Origin: BOG-908 sp963692875
GTDB taxonomy: Bacteria; Pseudomonadota; Alphaproteobacteria; Acetobacterales; Acetobacteraceae
Assembly (NCBI GenBank): GCA_965198755.1
Contig: OZ240673.1
Coordinates: 186,001 to 250,000, forward strand
Length of the DNA: 64,000 nucleotides
Reading direction: 5' to 3'
Part shown: piece by piece, positions 51,210 to 59,871 of the stretch
Layout: every line of letters begins with the position of its first letter
Position numbering within the stretch: the first letter of the stretch is position 1
Program-made: the position numbers and the translations under genes
Notes under the pieces: generated by a model
What the model saw: the letters and a program-made list of their open reading frames with translations, nothing else
The model's database searches: none
What the model was told of the DNA's origin: nothing

Positions 51210-51734
51210 TCAGTGCCTGGTCAAGACTGCGGTCTGCAAAGTGAGTGGCAGGAGGCTTGCTCTCTTGATTGCATAGGAAAAGCAGAGTTTCTTCTGGTCC
51301 CGCTCGCAAGCCCAATATGAGAGTTCAACTCCCGCTCCGGTAGTCATGTTTGTTGTCATAGTCACGATGATCGACGTGTCGGGTACGATTGATACAATCG
51401 TGAAACGCGATTGGATTGCCGGGCGGGGCGTGTTGTCAGCCTGCTCGTCTGCCTGCAGCCTGTCATCCCTCTCGTAGAGACGTAGCTCGGTGATGGCGTT
51501 CGCGAGATGGCCTCCGACTGCACCTGCGTTCGTAGTCCGATGCTTTATTATCACCGAAGCTGGACGTGTTCCCGAGGCGACCGTGAGCGTGCTTTCGCCC
51601 AGACTGTCCTGAACCCAGCTGCCTTTCATGAAATTGAGATCCGACATCTACTTTGGCGGGGCGGTCGCGCGTGCGACGGGTGTATTGATGAGTGCGACGG
51701 CGAGTGCCAGCACGAGAGGTTTCGTATCAGGCAT
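51210..51734 (-). pseudogene. Exported protein split by an in-frame TAG after the signal peptide
   Basis: One frame reads MPDTKPLVLALAVALINTPV ARATAPPK, then TAG (51648-51650), then MSDLNFMKGSWVQDSLGEST and on to 51210. The first part is a signal peptide and the second a 145-residue beta-rich domain (SRFTIVSIVPDTSIIVTMTT). A single nonsense change, probably CAG to TAG, separates them. The second part begins with its own ATG but would be cytoplasmic. Family not recognised. Confidence 0.55.
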
Positions 51735-52169
51735 TATGGACGGACCTGCGCGCTGGATTGAGGCTTGATCAAGCACGTGCGCTCGACTCGACCATCCCTG
51801 ACACCGTGACGGTGATCTGCCAGCCTTAGCGTGGCCGCCGCCCGAGCCTGCCAGTTCCACGGCAGCCGTTCGGCTGGCCGGCTGACGTTTGCTGGGCGAT
51901 ATTGGCCAGGATTTAAGCCAGCCAATGCCTGCGGATCGCGGCGGACGAGGGGCATCTTGGCAGGTACTCCGACGTTTGAGTGGTCGCGCATCTGGTGATG
52001 GGATGCGCAGGCGCGGCGCTTGGGAGCATGGCTGCTGCTTGCGGCTGACCCGGCGGTAGCGCGGTGCAGGAAGCAGCGCCCAACAGTATTGCCTTGGTGT
52101 TCACGCAATCGTGATGCACTATCATCGTGCTGCAACAATCGGGTGTTCACGACGTACGGAGGCGGGCAG
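51735..52169. other. Intergenic stretch without a supported gene
   Basis: Open frames occur on both strands but none has a start, ribosome site or family pattern that I can support. It should contain the promoters of the flanking divergent genes. Confidence 0.35.
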
Positions 52170-52619
52170 ATGACGACGATCGCGTGGGATGGGAAAAGCC
52201 TGGCGGGAGACCGCAGGATCAGTAGTGGCACGATCGTCTACACCAGCACCAAGATACGGCGGACCGGGGACGGGCGGCTGATCGGCGCGACCGGCGACTA
52301 CGGCGTCTGCATCTCCATGCTGGACTGGCTGGAGCATGGCGGGGCGCGTCCGATGTGCCAGGACAGCGATCGCTGGGCGGCGGCGCTGGAGGTGCTGCCG
52401 GACGGCACGTGCTGGATGCACAACCGGGAGACGCGTTGGCGGATCGAGGATGATTTCGCGGCGGTGGGGTCGGGACGGGACTACGCGATGGCGGCCATGG
52501 CGCTGGGACACCCGGCACGGGTGGGCGTGGAAGTTGCGACGCGGTTCGACCCTGGGACGGGAAACGGGGTGGACGAACTGGTGTTCGGCGCGGCGGTGAA
52601 GCTGGCGGCGGTGGCTTGA
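52170..52619 (+). CDS. Ntn-hydrolase-like (proteasome/HslV-fold) protein
   Basis: A 149-residue protein beginning MTTIAWDGKSLAGDRRISSG, with the TxxAWDGKxxAxDR pattern seen in phage and bacterial proteasome-like proteins, and GRLIGATGDYGVCISMLDWL next. The threonine at position 2 or 3 could be an N-terminal nucleophile after Met removal; activity is not shown. The start follows ggaggcgggcag, a strong ribosome site. The presence of homologues in phages suggests possible phage origin. Confidence 0.72.
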   Translation: MTTIAWDGKSLAGDRRISSGTIVYTSTKIRRTGDGRLIGATGDYGVCISMLDWLEHGGARPMCQDSDRWAAALEVLPDGTCWMHNRETRWRIEDDFAAVGSGRDYAMAAMALGHPARVGVEVATRFDPGTGNGVDELVFGAAVKLAAVA

Positions 52620-52645
52620 AGGAGCCGGGACTTGGAACGGCAAAA

Positions 52646-52772
52646 AAGCAAGGCCTGCTTTTTTGAAAAAAGCAGCAAAAAACTTTTGGGCCTGCTGTCG
52701 CGGAGGTTTCTGCAACGCGCGCCCAAGGCAACAGAAGTTTTTTGGTCTTTTCAAAACCGCTTGCTTCGCTTG
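52646..52772. repeat. NPE copy 25 (B-A, GCTGC type), long variant
   Basis: The left B arm is gcaaggcctgcttttttgaaaaaagcagc. The right A arm has lost several T residues (ggtcttttcaaaaccgc). The extension gtcaccggtcaaaactcaag ggcggttggtat follows at 52769-52801. Confidence 0.85.
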
Positions 52773-53038
52773 TCACCGGTCAAAACTCAAGGCGGTTGGT
52801 ATGACTGTCGATTTGAGCGGGTGGCTTGCCTGTCCGGGGGTCAAGGCCTTGGAAGACGTATCGTTTCGGCTGCTGCGACAGCAGGACCAGGGAGTTTTCT
52901 GACCTTGGCGGATGGTTAGGCAGGACGGAGAACGTTTTGGTTCTGTGTTTTGGCGAGCGGCTAGATCCGACGGGCGACCCTGTTTGGTTGGATGATGCTC
53001 TGGAAGGTTTTGGATTTCTGTTCGAGAAAAGGCCTGCT
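52773..53038. other. Intergenic stretch with the element extension
   Basis: It holds the accggtc...gcggttggta extension and a stray gctgcgacagcaggaccagg at about 52870-52890, probably a decayed element centre. No gene is supported. Confidence 0.45.
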
Positions 53039-54058
53039 TCAGCCCACGTTCCGGATGATGGCCTTTGTCAGCTCGTCCGTGCTCGCCGACCCGCCGAGGT
53101 CGCGCGTGCGCACGCCGTCTGTGACGATCGCCTGCCGCACCGCGGCGCGTAGCCGGTCGCCCAGCTCGTGCAGGCCGGCGTGGTCCAGCATGAGGCCGGC
53201 GGCGAGGAGCAAGGCAGCCGGGTTGGCGACGCCGCGGCCGGCGATGTCGGGTGCCGAGCCGTGCACGGCTTCGAAGATGGCGGCGTTGGTGCCGATGTTG
53301 GCACCAGGTGCGAGGCCCAGGCCGCCGATCAGGCCGGCGATGAGGTCGGAGAGGATGTCGCCGAACAGGTTGGTGGTGACGATAACGTCGAACTGCCAAG
53401 GGTTGAGCACGAGCTGCATGGCGCAGGCGTCCACGATGCGGTCGTCCATGGCGACGCGGCCCTCGTATTCGGGTGCCATCTCGCGGCCGACGTCGAGGAA
53501 GATGCCCGTCAGCGCCTTGAGGATGTTGGCCTTGTGGACCACGGTGACCTTCTTGCGGCCGTTGGCGACGGCGTATTCGAAGGCGTGGCGGATGATGCGG
53601 CGGCAGCCGGCGCGGGTGTTGAAGCCGGCGGAGAAAGCCACCGCGCGATGGTCGTCGCCGACCGGCATGTAGTGCTCGAAGGCGGCGTAGAAGCCGTCGA
53701 GGTTCTCGCGCACCAAGGTGATGTCGATGTTGTCGTAGCGGCCGCCGGGGACGAGCGTGAGGGCCGGCCGCATGTTGGCGAACAGCTCGAATTCGCGGCG
53801 TAGCTCCACGTTGACGGATTTGAATCCGCCACCGACCGGGGTGGTGAGCGGGCCCTTCAGAGCGAGCTTGGTGCGGCGGATGCTATCCAGCGTGGAGGCG
53901 GGGAGCGGGTCGCCGTGGGTGGCGATGGCGGACAGGCCGGCTGGCGCGGTCTCCCACGCAAAGGGGGTGCCTAATGCGTCCAGGACGGACAGGACGCTTC
54001 GGACGATCTCGGGGCCGATGCCGTCGCCGGGGATGAGGGTGGCGGGGATAGATGTCAT
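53039..54058 (-). CDS. Isocitrate/isopropylmalate dehydrogenase family protein
   Basis: A 339-residue beta-decarboxylating dehydrogenase. Motifs are LIPGDGIGPEIV, the substrate loop VNVELRREFELFANMRP, LVRENLDGFYAAFEH, KVTVVHKANI and DVIVTTNLFGDILSDLIAG with metal-binding Asp residues. The sequence is closest in form to NAD-dependent isocitrate dehydrogenases, but homoisocitrate or tartrate dehydrogenases cannot be excluded. It is a single gene flanked by palindromes. Start at 54058 (MTSIPATLIPGDG). Confidence 0.87.
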   Translation of the reverse strand: MTSIPATLIPGDGIGPEIVRSVLSVLDALGTPFAWETAPAGLSAIATHGDPLPASTLDSIRRTKLALKGPLTTPVGGGFKSVNVELRREFELFANMRPALTLVPGGRYDNIDITLVRENLDGFYAAFEHYMPVGDDHRAVAFSAGFNTRAGCRRIIRHAFEYAVANGRKKVTVVHKANILKALTGIFLDVGREMAPEYEGRVAMDDRIVDACAMQLVLNPWQFDVIVTTNLFGDILSDLIAGLIGGLGLAPGANIGTNAAIFEAVHGSAPDIAGRGVANPAALLLAAGLMLDHAGLHELGDRLRAAVRQAIVTDGVRTRDLGGSASTDELTKAIIRNVG

Positions 54059-54079
54059 GAGGGCTTACCGGAGATAGGG

Positions 54080-54180
54080 AGGAAACGGTTCCCAAAAGAC
54101 TTTTGGGCCTGCTGTCGCGGACTGGCCTGCCGATGCGCGACATGGGGGCGGAAAGCAAGGCCTGCTTTTCTGAGCGGTCG
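54080..54180. repeat. Rearranged NPE pieces
   Basis: caaaagacttttgggcctgctgtcgcgg (a B centre) is followed by gcaaggcctgcttttctgag (a B end) in an order not seen in other copies, so it is a scrambled or partly deleted element. Confidence 0.7.
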
Positions 54181-54254
54181 TTTGGAGAGGCGGTTTGGCC
54201 GCTTCGCTCCGGTGTGCCGGCTTCATACCGACGCCGTTGATGTTGCCTCGTGGT

Positions 54255-54416
54255 AGAAAGCAAGCAGTCCTTTTTTGAAAAAAAGGACCAAAAAACTTTT
54301 GTTCCTCCGCATTTGCAACAGTCGGGCATCCCCGGACAGACACGCGTGCTGAAGGAGCGGAGGGAAGCAAAAGTTTTTTGCTTCTTTTTTTCAAAAAAGA
54401 AGGCCTTGCTTGCTTA
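54255..54416. repeat. NPE copy 26 (A-B, GGTCC type)
   Basis: The left A arm is GGTCC type, the right B arm GCTTC type. The centre is enlarged and contains ctccgcatttgcaacag and ctgaaggagcggagg. Confidence 0.86.
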
Positions 54417-54484
54417 CGCAGCGGTCATGCCGAACTTTCAACGATCATCGGGCAGCAGGCGGCAACTTTGGCTCTGCTGTCAGC

Positions 54485-54556
54485 GGATTTCTGCGGCACG
54501 CGCCTAAGGGACCGAAAGTTTCTTGGTTCTTTTTTTCAAAAAAGAACCGCTCGCCT
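54485..54556. repeat. NPE copy 27 (A half, left half eroded)
   Basis: gcacgcgcctaagggaccgaaag plus a GGTTC hairpin and ccgctcgcctta end that touches the tadD stop. The missing left part is represented only by gctctgctgtcagcgg at about 54471-54486. Confidence 0.8.
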
Positions 54557-55308
54557 TACTTCGCGGTGGCGATCACCGGCCGCAACTGCGCGATCCCCTG
54601 TATCGCAGATGCGGTCTCGACCGGCGTGAGCTCGCCGCTGAGCGTCTGTGCCGCGTCCTGGTCGTGTCCGGCCATGACCTGGGCCAGCGCGTAGTCCACG
54701 CGCACCTTGGGCGAGGCGGCCGAGCTCGCGGCCACGTCGCGCATCATCGCTTCGGCGCGGTCCGGCTGGCCGCTCAGCGCCAGCGACATGGCGAGGTCCA
54801 CCCGCGGCGAGATGCGTGCGGGGTCGGCGGCCATCGCCTGTTCGTAGCAGGTCTGCGCCTCGGTGTGGCGTTCCTGCAGGTCGAGCACGTAGCCGAGGTC
54901 GGTCAGCGCCAGCGGGTCGCGCGGGTTGTCGGCGAGGATGGCGCGGAAGCTGGCTTCGGCGGCGCGGACGTTGTCGCGCAGGGCCAGCTTGCCCAGGCCG
55001 AGGCGCGCGCGCACGTCGTGCGGCGAGAGGGTCAGCGCGCGGCGGTAGCTGATGTCTGCGGCGAGGCGGTCGCCCAAGGCGGCCTGGGCGTCGCCGGCCT
55101 GGGCGAGGGCGGCGACGTTGGCGGGCTGCGAGGCCAGCACGCCGCGGGCGATGGCGAGCGAGGTGCCGGCCTCGCCCTCGTTCAGCGCGTCGCGCGCGGC
55201 CTGGATGCTGGGGCCGTTGCCGGAGATGACCGGGGCGAGGTGCGGTTGCTGGCAGCCGGCGAGCGAGGTGGCCAGGAGTGCGAATGCGGGGATGCTGAAA
55301 CGGGTCAT
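54556..55308 (-). CDS. tadD: TadD-like TPR lipoprotein of the Flp pilus system
   Basis: A 250-residue lipoprotein (MTRFSIPAFALLATSLAGCQ, lipobox LAGC at about 16-19) with four or more tetratricopeptide repeats (LAQAGDAQAALGDRLAADIS, LGLGKLALRDNVRAAEASFR, LTDLGYVLDLQERHTEAQTC). TadD is the pilotin-like lipoprotein for secretin assembly. It is the last gene of the tad cluster here, 14 bp after tadC. Its TAA stop abuts an element. Confidence 0.87.
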   Translation of the reverse strand: MTRFSIPAFALLATSLAGCQQPHLAPVISGNGPSIQAARDALNEGEAGTSLAIARGVLASQPANVAALAQAGDAQAALGDRLAADISYRRALTLSPHDVRARLGLGKLALRDNVRAAEASFRAILADNPRDPLALTDLGYVLDLQERHTEAQTCYEQAMAADPARISPRVDLAMSLALSGQPDRAEAMMRDVAASSAASPKVRVDYALAQVMAGHDQDAAQTLSGELTPVETASAIQGIAQLRPVIATAK

Positions 55309-55322
55309 GTGCGGGTAATCCT

Positions 55323-56261
55323 CTAATGCCCGCCGAGCGTCTTCATGATCGACAAGCCGGCGGGGCCGCCGACGACGATGAAGACGCAGGGCAGAATGAA
55401 AACGATCATCGGGAAGGTCAGGAACACCGGCAGGCGGGCCGCCTTTTCCTCGAACTTGGTGAGCATGTCCTGGCGCATCTCGGCGGCCAGCACGCGCAAC
55501 GCCTGGCTGAGGGGGGTGCCGAACTGCATGGTCTGGATCAGCGTGCCGGCGAGGCGGCGCATCGATTCCAAGCCGGTGCGGTCACCCAGCGAGATCAGCG
55601 CCACGCGGCGGTCGGTGCCGATGCGCATTTCCGAGGAGCAGATCGCCAGTTCCACGGCGACGGCCTTGTTGGCGAAGATGAACTCCTGGGCGACGCGCTC
55701 GACCGCGCTTTCCAGGCCGAGGCCGGCCTGGGCGCAGATGACCATCATGTCGAGCGCGTCGGGCAGGCCGCGTTCGACCTTCTTGAGGTGGGCGCCGCGC
55801 ATCGACTTGATGAAGAAGTCGGGGGCGACCATGCCGCCGACCGCGGAGCCGCCGATGATGGCCCAGAAGGTGGTCAGGCTGTAGCCCTGGCCGCCGATGA
55901 GGAAGTAGGCGACCGCGGGCAGGCCGAACATCAGCAGGATCTTGCTGCCGAAGAAGATGCCGAAGACGCGGCTGCCGCGCAGGCCGGCCTGGGCGATGGT
56001 CTGTTCGAGCTGGGCGCGGGTGGTGTCGGACAGGATGCCGGACTTGGCGATGGCGGCGCCGAACTTGGCGATCAGGTCGAGCAGCCGCATGCCCTCGCCG
56101 CGGGCGGGCAGGACCGGGCCGCCGGCATCCGGCCCGGTGACGCGCGAAAGGCGGGCGCGCACGCGCTCCTGCTGGTCGAGCGCGCGCAGCATGGCGAAGG
56201 AGCCAACGACGAAGAACAGGGCGACGACGCCGATCAGCGGCAGCGGCAAGGACGGGCTCAT
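55323..56261 (-). CDS. tadC: Tad pilus inner-membrane platform protein TadC
   Basis: A 312-residue T2SS_F-domain protein with membrane helices at the N-terminus (PLPLIGVVALFFVVGSFAML), centre and C-terminus (FLTFPMIVFILPCVFIVVGG). The F domain includes LPDALDMMVICAQAGLGLES and GTLIQTMQFGTPLSQALRVL. TadB and TadC form the platform on which the TadA ATPase acts. It is 12 bp downstream of tadB. Confidence 0.92.
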   Translation of the reverse strand: MSPSLPLPLIGVVALFFVVGSFAMLRALDQQERVRARLSRVTGPDAGGPVLPARGEGMRLLDLIAKFGAAIAKSGILSDTTRAQLEQTIAQAGLRGSRVFGIFFGSKILLMFGLPAVAYFLIGGQGYSLTTFWAIIGGSAVGGMVAPDFFIKSMRGAHLKKVERGLPDALDMMVICAQAGLGLESAVERVAQEFIFANKAVAVELAICSSEMRIGTDRRVALISLGDRTGLESMRRLAGTLIQTMQFGTPLSQALRVLAAEMRQDMLTKFEEKAARLPVFLTFPMIVFILPCVFIVVGGPAGLSIMKTLGGH

Positions 56262-56273
56262 GGCAAGTCTCTC

Positions 56274-57242
56274 TCAGGAAAGGCTGCGCTTGATGATTTG
56301 GAACATGGAGAACAGCCCCATGCAGAGCATGCCGACGGCGAGTGCGAGCAGCTTCTCGCCGCCGGTGGTGGTGAACAGGATGCCGATGTAGTCCGGGTTG
56401 CTCATCCACAGCATCACGCCGGTGACGATGGGCAGGGCGGCCAGGACGTAGATGCTGGTCTTTGCTTCGGAGGCCAGCGCGTTGCCGCGTTTGCGGGCGG
56501 CCTCTCGCTTGCGGATGGTGTCTGCCAGCGTGTCCAGCGTCTCGGTGAGGCCGCCGCCGGTCTGGCTTTGCAGGGCCAAGGCGGTGGCGAAGAAGCGGTA
56601 CTCTGCGAGCTGGTTGCGCTCGGCCATCTCGACGAGGGCCTTTTCCAAATCCACGCCGATGGCCACCGCGTCGGCGGAGCGGGCGAACTCATCGCGCGTG
56701 GGGGCCAGGCCCTCGCGGGCGACCACCTTGATGGCTTCGCTGAGCGGCACGCCGACGCGCACCGAGCGCGAGACCATCGACAGCGCGTCGGGGAACTGGG
56801 AGAGCAGCTCGCGGGTGATCTTGGCCGCGCACCAGCCGAGGAAGCTGCGGGTGAGCAGGATGTCGAGCGCGGGGACGGCGATCCAGCCGAGCGCGCCCAG
56901 CAACTTCGTTGCCAGCACGGCGCCGACGATGGAGGGGCCGAGCATGACGAGTGCGATGCCCCACCAGGTCATCGGGTACTGCGAGCGGCGGTCCTCGCGC
57001 CAGTTAAACAGGCCGTGGATTTGCGCGGTGAGGCTGGCCGGTGCGTCCTTCGGGCGGGAGGCCAGCGAGAGGCCGGGGCCGGCGACCACCTTCGGCTTGA
57101 GATAGCCGCCGATGGTGGCGTCACGGCGGGTGGCCCATTGCTGCTCGCGCTTCTGCTCGGCTAGCAGCCAGAAGCCGATGGCGAACAGGCCGACCAGGCA
57201 GACGAAGCTGCCGGTGAGCAGCAGGATGGTGTGCGTGTTCAC
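56274..57242 (-). CDS. tadB: Tad pilus inner-membrane platform protein TadB
   Basis: A 322-residue T2SS_F-domain protein, N-terminal helix ILLLTGSFVCLVGLFAIGFW, F-domain FPDALSMVSRSVRVGVPLSE and SQTGGGLTETLDTLADTIRK, and two C-terminal helices. The GTG start at 57242 overlaps the cpaF stop codon (GTGA), so translation is coupled. Confidence 0.92.
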   Translation of the reverse strand: MNTHTILLLTGSFVCLVGLFAIGFWLLAEQKREQQWATRRDATIGGYLKPKVVAGPGLSLASRPKDAPASLTAQIHGLFNWREDRRSQYPMTWWGIALVMLGPSIVGAVLATKLLGALGWIAVPALDILLTRSFLGWCAAKITRELLSQFPDALSMVSRSVRVGVPLSEAIKVVAREGLAPTRDEFARSADAVAIGVDLEKALVEMAERNQLAEYRFFATALALQSQTGGGLTETLDTLADTIRKREAARKRGNALASEAKTSIYVLAALPIVTGVMLWMSNPDYIGILFTTTGGEKLLALAVGMLCMGLFSMFQIIKRSLS

Positions 57243-58618
57243 CAGTTGGTCTCTTCCATGGCGGCGACCCAGGCGCGGTCCATCTGGAAGTACATCAGGC
57301 GCTCCCAGAAGCTGGGGCGGCCGCGGCCGACCTTGTAGGCGCCGATGAGCTTGCTGCCGTCCGGCGTCTCGCCGGTGAATTCGAACTGGAAGATGTCGTT
57401 CAGCACCACGACGTCGCCTTCCAGGCCGACGATGTCGGTGACCTGGGTGATGCGGCGGCCGCCATCGCGATGGCGTTCGACCTGGACGATCATGTCGACG
57501 GCGCCGACGATCTGGGTTTTGATCGCCTTGCTGGGCAGGCCCATGTTGCCCATCTGCACCATGTTTTCGATACGGGTGAGCGCGTCGCGGGTGTTGTTGG
57601 CGTGGATGGTGCTCATCGAGCCGTCGTGGCCGGTGTTCATCGCCTGGAGCATGTCGAAGGCTTCGGACGAGCGCACCTCGCCGATGATGACGCGGTCCGG
57701 GCGCATGCGCAGGGCGTTGCGGACGAGGTCGCGCTGGTTGATCTCGCCGCGCCCTTCGAGGCTGGCGGGGCGGGTCTCCATGCGGACGACGTGGGGTTGT
57801 TGCAGTTGCAGCTCGGCCGCGTCCTCGATGGTGATGACGCGCTCTGCCGGGTCGATCATGCGCGACATGGCGTTCATCAGCGTGGTCTTGCCCGAGCCGG
57901 TGCCGCCGGAGATGATGACGTTGAGGCGGGCGCGGCCGGAAATCTCGAGGATGCGGGCGACCTGCGGGGTGCAGCTGCCGTGGGCGACGAGGCGGGCGAA
58001 GTCCATCTTCCGCTTGGTGAACTTGCGGATCGAGACGTAGGGGCCGTCGAGGGCGAGCGGCGGGAAGACGATGTTGACGCGGCTGCCGTCGGCCAGGCGC
58101 GCGTCGACCATCGGCGAGCTCTCGTCGATACGGCGGCCGATGGCGGCGGCGATGCGCTGGCAGATGTTGATGACGTGGCCGGCGTCGCGGAAGCGGACGT
58201 TGGACAGCGTGACGCGGCCGGCCTTTTCGATGAACACGCGGTCCGGGCCGTTGACCATGATGTCGGCGATGCCGTCGTCGTCGAGCAGCGGCTGCAGCGG
58301 GCCCAAGCCCAGCATGTCGTTGACCAGCTCGGCGGCGAGCTGGCGCTGCTCGCGGGCGTTGAGCTGGATGCGGCGCTCGGTGGCGATGTCGCCGACCAGC
58401 TTCTCGATTTCGGGGCCGAGACGCTCCGGCGGCAGGGCGGCGGCGGCGGCGGGGTCGAGCTGGGAGAGGGCCAGGGTGCGCAGTTCGGCGAGCTGGTCCG
58501 AGGTGGACTGGCTCTGCAGGATCGGCGGGACCGCGGTCTTGGGCGGCGACGGGGGTGGGGGCAGGCTGCCCCCGGCTTCCTCGGTGCGGCGGCGGCCGAA
58601 CATCGGGGTGGCGTTCAT
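57239..58618 (-). CDS. cpaF: Flp pilus assembly ATPase TadA/CpaF
   Basis: A 459-residue secretion ATPase. Walker A is ISGGTGSGKTTLMN, the Asp box region DAAELQLQQPHVVRMETRP, Walker B RVIIGEVRSSEAFDML and the His box MSTIHANNTRDALTRIE. A Pro-rich N-terminal tail precedes the N-terminal domain (NDMLGLGPLQPLL). It powers pilin export. The ATG at 58618 overlaps the cpaE stop (ATGA). Confidence 0.94.
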   Translation of the reverse strand: MNATPMFGRRRTEEAGGSLPPPPSPPKTAVPPILQSQSTSDQLAELRTLALSQLDPAAAAALPPERLGPEIEKLVGDIATERRIQLNAREQRQLAAELVNDMLGLGPLQPLLDDDGIADIMVNGPDRVFIEKAGRVTLSNVRFRDAGHVINICQRIAAAIGRRIDESSPMVDARLADGSRVNIVFPPLALDGPYVSIRKFTKRKMDFARLVAHGSCTPQVARILEISGRARLNVIISGGTGSGKTTLMNAMSRMIDPAERVITIEDAAELQLQQPHVVRMETRPASLEGRGEINQRDLVRNALRMRPDRVIIGEVRSSEAFDMLQAMNTGHDGSMSTIHANNTRDALTRIENMVQMGNMGLPSKAIKTQIVGAVDMIVQVERHRDGGRRITQVTDIVGLEGDVVVLNDIFQFEFTGETPDGSKLIGAYKVGRGRPSFWERLMYFQMDRAWVAAMEETNW

Positions 58619-59871
58619 TCTGTGCGTCCCGTCAGCTTGCCGATCAGCGCGCCCAGGCCGCCGGAGGCAGCCTGCGGGCTCTTCGGGATGAGGCCGCCTT
58701 CGGCGACAAAGGCGACTTCGCGTGCCAGGGCCAGCACGCCATTGCGGAAGCCGCCGGCGGAGACGCAGGCCGGGGTGCCCATGGTGGCCGCGTGGCCGAC
58801 CTGGCGGGGCTGGTAGGGGATGGCGACGTCGATGTTGGTCTCCAGCGCCTCCTCGATCTGCGGGCGGGTGAGGCCGCCGGGCTGACCCAGGCGGTTCAGC
58901 ACGATGACCGCACGGCGCACCTGGTCCGGGCCGGTGGGCAAAGCGAGCAGGCGGAGCACGTTGCGCATGGAGGCGAGCGTGGGGTCCATCACCAGGACGC
59001 GCTGGTGGGCCAGCATCAGCAGCTCGCGGTAGACGGGCACGGGCGCGGAGGGGACGTCGGCGACGACGAAGTTGTAGCGGCGGCGGAGTGCTGCGAGCAA
59101 AGCGCGGCCGGCGCCCTCGGCGATGTCGGCGGTCTCGGTGACCTTTTCGTCGCCGGCGAGCACGGAGAGGCGCTCGGTGACCGGCTGGGCGGCGCGTTCG
59201 ACGAACAGCTCGTCGATGCGCGACGGGGTTTCGAGCGCGAGGCGCAGGCCGGTGCCGGTGCGGCCGCCCAGCATCATCGCGGCGTTGCCGGTGTAGATGT
59301 CGGGGTCGAAGAGGAGGGTGTGGCGCTTGAGCTCCTCGCCGAGGTACCAGGCGAGGTTGGCGGCGATGGTGGTGGTGCCGACGCCGCCGCAGGCGCCGCT
59401 GACGACGACGATGCGGCCGCCCTGCAGCGCGCCGCTGGCGATCGGGCGCTGCAGGCAGGCCGGCCCGAACATGCGGGCGACCATCTCCTTGGCGAGCGGC
59501 TTGTAGAGGTACTCGGCGACGCCGAGGTCGCGGGTCAGCGAGCGGTAAAAGTTCATGTCGGCGCGGTCGCCGATGACCAGCACGCGGGTGCTGGGTTCGA
59601 CCACCTCGGAGAGGTCGTGCAGGGCGGCGAGCGGCGCGTCCTCGCCGGTGATGTCCACCACCAGCACTTCCGGGCTGGGCATCTTGCGCAGCAGGGCGGT
59701 GGCCTGGCGGATGGAGTTGCGCCGGATGGCGATGGAGGGGACCAGTTCGGACATGCCCTCGCGCAGCGCCAGGTCGCTGTCGGCGTCGGTGACGAAGGCC
59801 ACCACGGCCGAGCGTTCGACCGGCTTGGCGGCGGCTTCCTGCGGCTGAGCTGCCAGGGTGTTGGTTGCCAT
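58615..59871 (-). CDS. cpaE: Pilus assembly protein CpaE/TadZ
   Basis: A 418-residue protein with an N-terminal receiver-like domain (AVVAFVTDADSDLALREGMS, VLVIGDRADMNFYRSLTRDL) and a C-terminal MinD/ParA-type ATPase with deviant Walker A SGACGGVGTTTIAANLAWYL (the last K is T-rich here, as in TadZ). It localises the pilus machine at a cell pole. The ATG at 59871 overlaps the cpaD stop (TGATG). Confidence 0.91.
   Translation of the reverse strand: MATNTLAAQPQEAAAKPVERSAVVAFVTDADSDLALREGMSELVPSIAIRRNSIRQATALLRKMPSPEVLVVDITGEDAPLAALHDLSEVVEPSTRVLVIGDRADMNFYRSLTRDLGVAEYLYKPLAKEMVARMFGPACLQRPIASGALQGGRIVVVSGACGGVGTTTIAANLAWYLGEELKRHTLLFDPDIYTGNAAMMLGGRTGTGLRLALETPSRIDELFVERAAQPVTERLSVLAGDEKVTETADIAEGAGRALLAALRRRYNFVVADVPSAPVPVYRELLMLAHQRVLVMDPTLASMRNVLRLLALPTGPDQVRRAVIVLNRLGQPGGLTRPQIEEALETNIDVAIPYQPRQVGHAATMGTPACVSAGGFRNGVLALAREVAFVAEGGLIPKSPQAASGGLGALIGKLTGRTE

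Noticed and set aside
51648..51650. Recoded stop (selenocysteine or pyrrolysine)
   Set aside because: The codon is TAG, not TGA; there is no downstream recoding structure and pyrrolysine is not expected in this group. A nonsense mutation is simpler.
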